Origin: Candidatus Gastranaerophilales bacterium | GTDB taxonomy: Bacteria; Cyanobacteriota; Vampirovibrionia; Gastranaerophilales; Gastranaerophilaceae | Assembly: GCA_900752845.1 (NCBI GenBank) | Contig: CAADWU010000150.1 | Coordinates: 1-17,851, forward strand | Direction: 5' to 3' | DNA: 17,851 bases | Notes under the pieces: model-generated | Told to the model about the DNA's origin: nothing | The model's database searches: none | Seen by the model: only the letters and a program-made list of their open reading frames with translations | Shown here: piece by piece, positions 1 to 6,163 of the stretch | Layout of the letters: every line of letters starts with the position of its first letter | How positions within the stretch are numbered: position 1 is the stretch's first letter | Program-made: the position numbers and the translations under genes

Positions 1-16
1 TAAAAATCATATATTT

Positions 17-49
17 AATAATTCGGGCTTTTTACAAGCCCGAATTATT
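17..49. terminator. Hairpin terminator downstream of the leftward virion-like gene
   Basis: A perfect 14-bp inverted repeat (17-30 with 36-49) closes a 5-base loop and contains a GGGCTT/AAGCCC core. It begins about ten bases after the TAA of the leftward gene ending at 59. On the plus strand it is followed by TTTAT, so it could stop transcripts from either side; the leftward U-tract is weak, so efficiency in that direction is uncertain. Confidence 0.75.
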
Positions 50-58
50 TTATATTAA

Positions 59-757
59 TTACATGTATTGTTTCCCGATTTGTAATGCTGCAGATGCTGC
101 CATTCCATATGGTCCCATAGCACTTAAAACTCCTGAAGCAAGGTTTGCATAATTTCCTAAAGAGCTGCTTGAAGATTTATTAGCCGCATATGCATTTGCA
201 TTATAGCTGTTACCTGATGAGCTGTTGCTTTGCGAACCGGTTAAATAATTCAAAATATTTGAATTTGTTTGGTTTTGCAAATCCTGTAAGAAACTTAAAT
301 ATGTATATCTTTGTGATAATTCATTATTCACAAGTTCATCACGTTTTGCTGTTATATCTTGTGCAAGGTTGCTCAAAGCATCGGCACGATTGCTTTCTAT
401 AGAATTTAAATTATTCATGAATACAGAGTTATCAAAATTTCCAAATCTTGATGCTATATCGGTTTTTAATTCTTTAAGCATTGGCGTATATATGTTATTT
501 AATATTTTTTGACCGTTTGCAGTATAAGCATTAAGCTGTGATTGAATATTTTTTTGAGTATCTGTATCAAAAACATTCACATACGGCAATGATGATGCTA
601 AGGAGTTTTGTGCATAATCATAGATTTTTTTCTCTGCCTCAGTCATATTATAATTAGATGTTACGGTGTTTCCTTTTTTACTTGTTGTCGCAACATTTGA
701 ACCGTTTATGGAAATTGAACCTGATGAATATGAAGGGTATTTAGATGATTTTCCCAT
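59..757 (-). CDS. Unknown 232-residue protein, virion-structural-like
   Basis: I do not recognise a named family. The N-terminal 50 residues are rich in Ser, Gly and Asn. Residues about 38-170 form a polar, probably helical or coiled segment containing SRFGNFDNSVF (103-113) and evenly spaced charged residues. Residues 173-200 are a Ser/Asn/Gly linker, and 205-226 are a small-residue hydrophobic tail (NLASGVLSAMG type). There is no signal peptide. This layout resembles internal-virion or DNA-ejection proteins of tailed phages, but there are no neighbouring phage genes, so that is inference. The reading frame is open much further upstream (to 1009), but the start at 757 is chosen because AAAGGA lies 10 bases before it and the upstream part would run through a promoter and into the divergent TPR gene. 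Its Shine-Dalgarno sequence lies inside a hairpin, described separately. Confidence 0.75.
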   Translation of the reverse strand: MGKSSKYPSYSSGSISINGSNVATTSKKGNTVTSNYNMTEAEKKIYDYAQNSLASSLPYVNVFDTDTQKNIQSQLNAYTANGQKILNNIYTPMLKELKTDIASRFGNFDNSVFMNNLNSIESNRADALSNLAQDITAKRDELVNNELSQRYTYLSFLQDLQNQTNSNILNYLTGSQSNSSSGNSYNANAYAANKSSSSSLGNYANLASGVLSAMGPYGMAASAALQIGKQYM

Positions 758-763
758 ATTAAA

Positions 764-785
764 TTTATCCTTTCTCAAGGATAAA
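764..785 (-). promoter_or_regulatory. Leader hairpin that buries the Shine-Dalgarno sequence
   Basis: On the leftward transcript a 9-bp stem (785-777 pairing with 772-764) closes a GAGA loop, which fits the GNRA tetraloop rule. The 3' arm contains the AAGGA ribosome-binding sequence of the gene starting at 757. Stable folding would therefore limit translation. The base pairing is visible directly; a regulatory role is inference. Confidence 0.5.
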
Positions 786-817
786 AATTTGATGAATTTT
801 AAAGGCGTTGATATAAT

Positions 818-847
818 ATTATACCATGTGATGTAAAAATCTGTAAA
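818..847 (-). promoter_or_regulatory. Promoter of the leftward virion-like gene
   Basis: On the minus strand, TTTACA (847-842) lies 18 bases before TATAAT (823-818), which also carries a TGG extension (extended -10, TGn). Transcription would start near 811, giving a leader of about 54 bases that contains the hairpin at 764-785. Confidence 0.6.
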
Positions 848-863
848 GTAACTTTTTTTGAGA

Positions 864-876
864 TATAATTTTATTA
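864..876 (+). promoter_or_regulatory. -10 box placed for a leaderless TPR mRNA
   Basis: TATAAT at 864-869 is followed by TTTATT and then the ATG at 876, so the expected start of transcription is the A of the start codon. There is no Shine-Dalgarno sequence at normal distance. The -35 region is unclear. The same TTTATT-ATG arrangement occurs before the gene at 6164. Confidence 0.5.
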
Positions 877-2633
877 TGGAAAATTTAGATAAAATAAACG
901 AACTTATAGCTGAGAAAAAATTTGAAGAAGCTAAAAAAGAATTAAGCGGATTGATTAAAGGTGATGAAAAAGATGTGGAAGCTTTGAAATTATTAGGCTT
1001 GTGCCACATTAATCTTAATGAATTTAAAGAGGGGCAAAGCGTTTTTGAAACTGTCGTAAAGTATAAAGATGATGCTTCAAGCTGGTTCTATCTTGCAAAC
1101 TGTTACGATAATCAGGATGATTTTCTTCATGCGATTTCAGCTTACACAGAAGTTTTGAGAATGCGAAGCGGATATGTAGATGCATATAAAAATCTTGCAG
1201 TTGTTTATGTAAAAAGCAAAGAACCCGATAAAGCCGTTGAGCTTTGCTCAAAGGCACTTGAATTTGTGCAGGATGATTATACTGTATATTATATAGCGGG
1301 AACTGCTTGCATGTCTTTGAAGAAGTTTGACCAGGCACTGGAATTTTTGGAAAAAGCACTCGAATTAAATCCTTCACATTCACAGTTATATAATAATTTG
1401 GGAACCTGTTATGTTACTATAGGCAATCTTGATAAAGCTTACGAAAACTTTTTAAAAGCCAGTGAGCTTGATCCTGAAAATTCAATCACATATTTTAACA
1501 TAGCTTCTATTTTGCAGCTGCAAAATAAACATAAAGAAGCTTGTGAATTTTTCAGAAAAGCATATATAATCGAGCCTTCTGACAATTATCTTGTAGCACT
1601 TGCTTTATCGGAGGTTAAATCAAACCAGCTCGAAGAAGCTATCAGACATTATAAAACTCTGGCGGCTCATCATCCTGAAAAACCTAATTTCCAATACAAT
1701 CTTGCATGCTGTTATGAGGCTGCGGGAGAGTATGCAAATGCAATTGCAATTCTTGCACAGCTTGTTCTTTTAAACCCGAAATCAGTTTCTATGTCAAGAA
1801 AACTTGCAAATATTTATGTGAAAGTCGGTAAACTTTTCAATGCTAAAGAGCTTTATGAAAAAATTCTTATTCAGGGTAATGTTTCTTTTGAAATCTATTA
1901 TGAATTTGCTCATATCTGTGTGAAAACAAATGATATGGACAGAGCTGAAAAGATTTTGAAAAAGGTTGTGGAGCTTAATCCTGAATTTGCATCTGCGCAT
2001 AAAGATTTGGGTATTTTATATTTGAGTAAAAGACTTTTTGATTATGCCGAAGATGAATTTAATATGGCTTTAAAAGCTGCACCTAATGATTTTGCGGTAC
2101 TTTTTGAGTATGCAAATTATCTGCATTCTACAACAAAATTTAAAGAGGCAGATGAGTATTATCAAAAAGCTCTGGAGATTTGTCCCGATGAACCTGATGC
2201 TCTCGGTTTTTCAGCTTTGAACAAAATTCATTTAAAAGATTTTGACACAGCTTTGGAACATATTGAAAAAGCGATTACAAAACAGCCGAATAACGGGTTT
2301 ATGTATTATATTGCGGGAAAAATCAAGTTCTTAAAAAATGAGTTTGAAGATGCAAAAATGTATCTTGTTAAATCATACGAGCTTGAGAAAACTCATGATG
2401 CCGAAAATCTTTTGGGACTTTGCTACTATGAACTCGGAAACTTTAATCAGGCAAATGAGATTTTCAAAAGTATGCTGAAAGATAATCCGATGAATGTAAA
2501 TCTTCTTTTAAACAGTGCTAAGTGTTATGAAAAGCTGAATGACAAAGATGCTGCTCTTGAACTTTTGGATAAAGTTGTTGAGGCTTTCCCGGAATGCGAA
2601 GAAGCTCAGGAAATGATAAGGGCAATATCATAA
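876..2633 (+). CDS. All-TPR repeat protein, cytoplasmic (585 residues)
   Basis: Almost the whole protein is built of about 17 tandem 34-residue tetratricopeptide repeats. Each shows the usual pattern of small and aromatic residues (for example YNNLGTCYVTIGNLDKAYENFLKA) and many end with ELDPEN or ELNP. TPR solenoids bind other proteins; the partner cannot be read from sequence. There is no signal peptide or membrane segment, so it is expected in the cytoplasm, unlike the exported TPR protein at 7140. An in-frame TTG at 858 would add six residues, but the ATG at 876 gives a natural first helix and sits exactly at the expected transcription start. The stop is 10 bases before the next gene, so the two are probably cotranscribed. 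Confidence 0.9.
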   Translation: MENLDKINELIAEKKFEEAKKELSGLIKGDEKDVEALKLLGLCHINLNEFKEGQSVFETVVKYKDDASSWFYLANCYDNQDDFLHAISAYTEVLRMRSGYVDAYKNLAVVYVKSKEPDKAVELCSKALEFVQDDYTVYYIAGTACMSLKKFDQALEFLEKALELNPSHSQLYNNLGTCYVTIGNLDKAYENFLKASELDPENSITYFNIASILQLQNKHKEACEFFRKAYIIEPSDNYLVALALSEVKSNQLEEAIRHYKTLAAHHPEKPNFQYNLACCYEAAGEYANAIAILAQLVLLNPKSVSMSRKLANIYVKVGKLFNAKELYEKILIQGNVSFEIYYEFAHICVKTNDMDRAEKILKKVVELNPEFASAHKDLGILYLSKRLFDYAEDEFNMALKAAPNDFAVLFEYANYLHSTTKFKEADEYYQKALEICPDEPDALGFSALNKIHLKDFDTALEHIEKAITKQPNNGFMYYIAGKIKFLKNEFEDAKMYLVKSYELEKTHDAENLLGLCYYELGNFNQANEIFKSMLKDNPMNVNLLLNSAKCYEKLNDKDAALELLDKVVEAFPECEEAQEMIRAIS

Positions 2634-2643
2634 TCGAATTATT

Positions 2644-3375
2644 ATGTCTATAAATAAAATTACTCCTTATTCTATACAGCCTGCATATTTAAAACCGCAA
2701 GATAATAATAAAAAGAAAACCGTTTCATTTAATATAGAACAATCAGATAGTATAAAATATATGATTGGAAGTGTTGCTCTTGCATCATTTGCTGCTTACA
2801 AAATATTAAATAATAAAAAAACTTTCGGGAAAAATTTTCAAAAACTTTTAAAAAATGGCAAAAATACTTGTATAGAAATATCTAAACTTGAAGGTGAAGC
2901 TAAAACAAATAAATTAAAAGAATATCTTTACTGTAAAGATTTAAATGAGATATATTGTACTAGAGATTACGAGCCTGAAACAGGCAGAGTTTTGAAAAAC
3001 ACCTATTATTATCATTATTTTGATGATAAACATAATACTGTTTCTTCAATCAGAGATTATGATAAAGAAACAGGTAATGTGGTAAAAATTACGTATTTTT
3101 ATCCGGACGGTAAAAATCTTTTTTACATAAGAGACTACGATGCTGTAACGGGGAATCTTAAAAAAGATACTTTATTTTACACAAACGGCAATGTTTCAAA
3201 GGTTACCGAATATGATTCAAAATTAGTTGGTATGGATGAAGATACATATGGTTCAGGTGATGAAAAAGACATTTCTTATTTTAGAGTTATGGTTACAGAT
3301 GTATATAAAAAATTAAAAGAAACTTTGTTTGATATTGATGGAAAAACAGTTTTGGAAGAACACAAATATTTATAG
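2644..3375 (+). CDS. Membrane-anchored protein with YD-like repeats (243 residues)
   Basis: Unknown family. The N-terminus MSINKI is followed by a polar linker, then one predicted transmembrane segment at about residues 38-53 (KYMIGSVALASFAAYKIL) and a basic stretch with FQKLL. Residues about 105-195 hold three to four copies of a beta-type repeat, roughly RDYD-x-x-TG-x-x-x-K-x-T-x-FY-x-(D/N)G, resembling YD/MORN-like repeats of YwqK-type proteins. The N-terminal block matches the next gene, at 3436, so the pair are paralogs with different tails. There is no Shine-Dalgarno sequence: the ATG follows the TPR stop by 10 bases, and a CATAAT at 2628-2633 could serve as a -10 for a very short leader. 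The homology of MSI(N/D)KI to the neighbour supports this start. Topology is unresolved. Confidence 0.8.
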   Translation: MSINKITPYSIQPAYLKPQDNNKKKTVSFNIEQSDSIKYMIGSVALASFAAYKILNNKKTFGKNFQKLLKNGKNTCIEISKLEGEAKTNKLKEYLYCKDLNEIYCTRDYEPETGRVLKNTYYYHYFDDKHNTVSSIRDYDKETGNVVKITYFYPDGKNLFYIRDYDAVTGNLKKDTLFYTNGNVSKVTEYDSKLVGMDEDTYGSGDEKDISYFRVMVTDVYKKLKETLFDIDGKTVLEEHKYL

Positions 3376-3435
3376 CCTTAGCAATTTTTTTCTTGATTAT
3401 GTTTTATATTATAAAGGGAAAAACAAGGAGTAATC

Positions 3436-4890
3436 ATGTCTATTGATAAAATTGCATTTAGGGGCACAGAAACTGTCCAAAGCCAGCCTGAGGTTAAAAA
3501 AGCTGAGCAGGAAAAAGCATCTGAACCTGTTGATAAAGAAAAATCAAATGCAGCTAAATATATGATTGGGGCAACTGCATTAGCTGCTGTGGTCGGGCTT
3601 GGAATTGCAGGGCGTAGAGGACATCTTGGCGAAGGCGTTCAAAAATTGCTCGGCGGTGCTAAAAAATCAGCCGATGATATTGCAGAAGCAGGTGAGAAAA
3701 AAGCCGGTGAAGTTTTAGACGATGCATCATCTAAAATTAAGGATAAGACTGAAGATGTAATTCCTTCCGTAAAGGATACTCCTGATGTTCCTGATAAATT
3801 TAAAAACGCTGACGGAACTTTGAAAAATGGTTCTGAAACGGTTGATATCAGGAAAGACGGGCACAAAATCGGTGTAGAAATAAAAGAATATAAAGATGGA
3901 GATTTGTTATCAACAACCGTAAAATCTCTTGATGATGATACAGGATATCGAAAAATCGAAGAAAAATTTGCAGACGGCAGGACAACTTTATTGGAAGAAG
4001 GTGAATTTATTCCAACATTAGGTTCTGACCGTACGCCTAAAAAAGCCTGGTTCTATAAAGAAAAAACAGCTGACGGTAAAGAAAAAAGTATGCGTTTAGT
4101 ATTTGAAAAAGACGGCAAATATACAACAAATGCAATGAATATGAGTACTGAAGAAAAAAACATCGTTCGAGCTAAACTTGAAGATATGGGTGTTGTTTTG
4201 AGGAAAACTGATGAGGCAATTCCTGCTCTCAAAGGTATTGATTTAATTCATGCAAACCTTTCTTCAATGGAAAGTAAATCAGGAAAAGAAATGAATAAGT
4301 TAATACTTTCTACAAAAGAAGAAATTAAGCTTCTTGCAAATCCTGAACAAAAAACAGAGTTATTTGCAAAAATGCTTGAAAATATTAAAAAATATGCAAA
4401 ACCTGATGATTGTGTATTTGCGTTTACTCTTGAGTTTGAAAAAGGAAGAAATACAGCATATGCAAAAGAACTAATAGGTTTTGCAAAAGCAAATCCTGAA
4501 TTTGAACAACGAATTATTCGTGATTTATTGGATTCTAATTGCTGCTGTGATGTTGAAGAAATGATAGCTATAAGAAGAATGTTATTTGAAAGTGGTTTAA
4601 AACCAAAATCCGGTATTTATGGTAAAGATATGGTGCAGATTGATTGGGGATGTACAGACCACTACCATCCTAGCGGAAGATGGCTTGGCTTCTATAGTGA
4701 TAAAAACTTGCCGAAATATAAATATGCAAACTTCATATATGATATGTCAATGGGCGTAGAACCTAAACGTGCTGAAAGGCTTATTCAGGAAATAACTGAA
4801 AATGCAGAAGCTTATGAAAAAGGTTTAGGTGTAAAAGTTGAAGACTTAATTAAAACAATCAATTTTTCAACAATTAAAGATGCTAAATAA
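3436..4890 (+). CDS. Membrane-anchored protein, MSIDKI/KYMIG family, large C-terminal domain (484 residues)
   Basis: Unknown family, paralogous at its N-terminus to the preceding gene: MSIDKI, here followed by AFRG, then a Lys/Glu-rich linker, one transmembrane segment at about 42-58, and VQKLL at 68-72. Residues 75-125 are a charged Ala/Asp/Lys linker. About 160-190 contains one copy of the D-x-TG-x-x-K-I-x-x-F-x-DG repeat seen in the neighbour. The rest (about 200-484) is probably globular and alpha-helical, with a Cys cluster (SNCCCD) and a Trp/His-rich stretch (WGCTDHYHPSGRW) that could bind metal; this is speculation. The start has AAGGAG six bases upstream. The final 8 bases overlap the convergent nucleotidyltransferase gene. 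I cannot assign a function. Confidence 0.85.
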   Translation: MSIDKIAFRGTETVQSQPEVKKAEQEKASEPVDKEKSNAAKYMIGATALAAVVGLGIAGRRGHLGEGVQKLLGGAKKSADDIAEAGEKKAGEVLDDASSKIKDKTEDVIPSVKDTPDVPDKFKNADGTLKNGSETVDIRKDGHKIGVEIKEYKDGDLLSTTVKSLDDDTGYRKIEEKFADGRTTLLEEGEFIPTLGSDRTPKKAWFYKEKTADGKEKSMRLVFEKDGKYTTNAMNMSTEEKNIVRAKLEDMGVVLRKTDEAIPALKGIDLIHANLSSMESKSGKEMNKLILSTKEEIKLLANPEQKTELFAKMLENIKKYAKPDDCVFAFTLEFEKGRNTAYAKELIGFAKANPEFEQRIIRDLLDSNCCCDVEEMIAIRRMLFESGLKPKSGIYGKDMVQIDWGCTDHYHPSGRWLGFYSDKNLPKYKYANFIYDMSMGVEPKRAERLIQEITENAEAYEKGLGVKVEDLIKTINFSTIKDAK

Positions 4891-5659
4891 TCTTCAAAAG
4901 ATTGTCGTTTAGTCTTGAAAGTATTTCTAATGTATTTTCAAGCGGATATCTTGTAATGTTGTTTATATCCTCTTCAAAGTTTTCGGGAATTTTAGAGCAA
5001 TGACGTTTTGTATATTGCACAAGCCTTTTTTCTCCCGGATGAAGGACTTTGTTAACAGCAAAAAGCACGTCAAAATAACTTGCAATAAATGCTGAAATTC
5101 TGTGATTTAAGCTTACATAATCTTTTCTTTTTACAGCTTTATCAATTTGTTCATAAAATGATGCTGATATTTTATTTTTTAACAACGGAAGATTATTTTT
5201 TATAATGTTTTTGGAAAGTTCGTCAGGATATTCACTGCTGACTTTTTCCTGTAAGCTTTTATACCAGTTATCTGTATCAAAAATAATTTGTGAATATTTG
5301 ATATTGAAAATAAAACACGTTGAATAACCAACTGAAGGGTAGTGATTATTCCATGTGTTTTTAACACAGTTTTCAATCCATTCTCTTGTACGGTACATTA
5401 CATCAATTTGAATGTCTGAATTTCTTAAAATCCATTCATCCCCCGGACCAAAAAATTGGTTATTAATTTCGTATTTATCAGAAAATATTTTTGCAATTCT
5501 TGTTCTTTCATCAAGATTAATTTCGGTATCGGAATAAATATAGATGTCATAATCTGAAATTTCATCAGAGCTGTCTGCCGTTCTTGAACCTGAAAGGACT
5601 ATTGCTTTTACATTTTCTATATTTTTAAATTCATCAATTATCTGTGATATATTTTCCAT
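4883..5659 (-). CDS. Nucleotidyltransferase-fold protein (258 residues)
   Basis: The N-terminal half carries the signature of the polymerase-beta-like nucleotidyltransferase superfamily: GSR at 24-26, S35-D36-x-D38 (SDYD), and a third carboxylate at D86 in IQIDV. These residues would bind metal and NTP for transfer of a nucleotide to a protein, antibiotic or small molecule. The C-terminal half is helical and resembles the DUF4037-type partner domain; substrate unknown. It is alone, with no partner HEPN/MNT gene beside it, so a toxin-antitoxin role is not supported. The start at 5659 is fixed by an in-frame TAG just upstream and lacks a Shine-Dalgarno sequence; that TAG is part of a TAGAAT -10 box. 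It ends inside the convergent gene's last codons. Confidence 0.85.
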   Translation of the reverse strand: MENISQIIDEFKNIENVKAIVLSGSRTADSSDEISDYDIYIYSDTEINLDERTRIAKIFSDKYEINNQFFGPGDEWILRNSDIQIDVMYRTREWIENCVKNTWNNHYPSVGYSTCFIFNIKYSQIIFDTDNWYKSLQEKVSSEYPDELSKNIIKNNLPLLKNKISASFYEQIDKAVKRKDYVSLNHRISAFIASYFDVLFAVNKVLHPGEKRLVQYTKRHCSKIPENFEEDINNITRYPLENTLEILSRLNDNLLKII

Positions 5660-5671
5660 AATTTTATTCTA
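5659..5671 (-). promoter_or_regulatory. -10 box placed for a leaderless nucleotidyltransferase mRNA
   Basis: On the minus strand TAGAAT (5671-5666) is followed by AAAATT and then the ATG at 5659, the same six-base spacing as at 876 and 6164. No Shine-Dalgarno sequence is present. A TTGTCC lies about 15 bases upstream as a weak -35 candidate. Confidence 0.45.
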
Positions 5672-5690
5672 ATACAAATATAAACAGGAC

Positions 5691-5723
5691 AAAAAACCGG
5701 CCTTCGATGACGGTCGGTTTTTT
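5691..5723. terminator. Terminator of the small-protein gene
   Basis: A 12-bp stem (5691-5702 with 5712-5723) with one wobble or mismatch and a 9-base loop is flanked by A6 and T6, so it can work in both directions. It lies 25 bases after the stop of the leftward 53-residue gene and upstream of the nucleotidyltransferase promoter, separating the two transcripts. Confidence 0.8.
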
Positions 5724-5747
5724 AAAATTTTTTAATTTTTTTAATCC

Positions 5748-5909
5748 CTAAATCAAACCTAAAACTTTTTTGTACCAGGAAAATGTCTCCAGTTCAATTC
5801 CGTTAAAAGTAGTTTTTAAGCATTGATTTTTTAAATAATTTTCGAATTCGTCATTAAATTTTGACTTCGGTTGTTTAATTTTAGTGGTTTTTGAAACTAA
5901 CACTGTCAT
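5748..5909 (-). CDS. Small basic protein of unknown function (53 residues)
   Basis: The N-terminal 17 residues are rich in Lys and Thr (VSKTTKIKQPKSKF), followed by an acidic patch (NDEFENYL) and a mixed tail with aromatic and hydrophobic residues (FSWYKKVLGLI). No family is recognised. The reading frame is open to 5942, but the ATG at 5909 is chosen because AAGGAG lies exactly 7 bases before it. It has its own extended -10 promoter and its own terminator, which is good evidence for a real monocistronic gene. Possible roles include a small DNA- or RNA-binding protein or a regulator; the sequence does not decide. Confidence 0.65.
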   Translation of the reverse strand: MTVLVSKTTKIKQPKSKFNDEFENYLKNQCLKTTFNGIELETFSWYKKVLGLI

Positions 5910-5959
5910 AGACCTTCTCCTTTTTTGTTTTAAAGCGACCATATATAATTCTTGTATAA

Positions 5960-5968
5960 ATTATAACA
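5960..5968 (-). promoter_or_regulatory. Extended -10 promoter of the small-protein gene
   Basis: On the minus strand TGTTATAAT (5968-5960) is a perfect TATAAT with a TGn extension. Transcription would start near 5953, giving a leader of about 44 bases before the ATG at 5909. No good -35 hexamer is visible, as is common for extended -10 promoters. Confidence 0.55.
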
Positions 5969-6074
5969 TATATTGACAAACTTTACTAGTGGCATGAAAA
6001 CCTTAACACATCAAAATTTGCTCTATATTGCAAAAAATTGATGTAAATTTTTATGAAGTAAAGGATATACAGAA

Positions 6075-6163
6075 TTGACATCTATATGATAACCATGTTT
6101 TATCAGTTTCTCAATTGTCATGGAGGGTAATATCAAGATTAATTTTTGTGATAAAATTTTATT
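6075..6163 (+). promoter_or_regulatory. Upstream region of the methyltransferase gene: two possible promoters
   Basis: A consensus TTGACA (6075-6080) lies 17 bases before TTTTAT (6098-6103), a plausible promoter. Nearer the gene, TGATAAAAT (TAAAAT at 6152-6157, with a TGn extension) is followed by TTTATT and the ATG at 6164, giving a leaderless start. Between them an isolated GGAGGG (6122-6127) sits 36 bases from the ATG, too far to serve it. The rest of the 5910-6163 gap holds no convincing gene. Confidence 0.45.

Noticed and set aside
758..1009. N-terminal extension of the leftward gene to 1009
   Set aside because: It would run through a good extended -10 promoter, the divergent promoter region and the start of the TPR gene; the ATG at 757 has a Shine-Dalgarno sequence.
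4883..5942. Nucleotidyltransferase plus small protein as a toxin-antitoxin pair
   Set aside because: They have separate promoters with a terminator between them, and the small protein shows no HEPN or antitoxin motif.
6084..6106. Small inverted repeat TGATAA/TTATCA upstream of the methyltransferase gene
   Set aside because: A six-base stem is expected by chance in such AT-rich sequence, and no riboswitch consensus was recognised around it.
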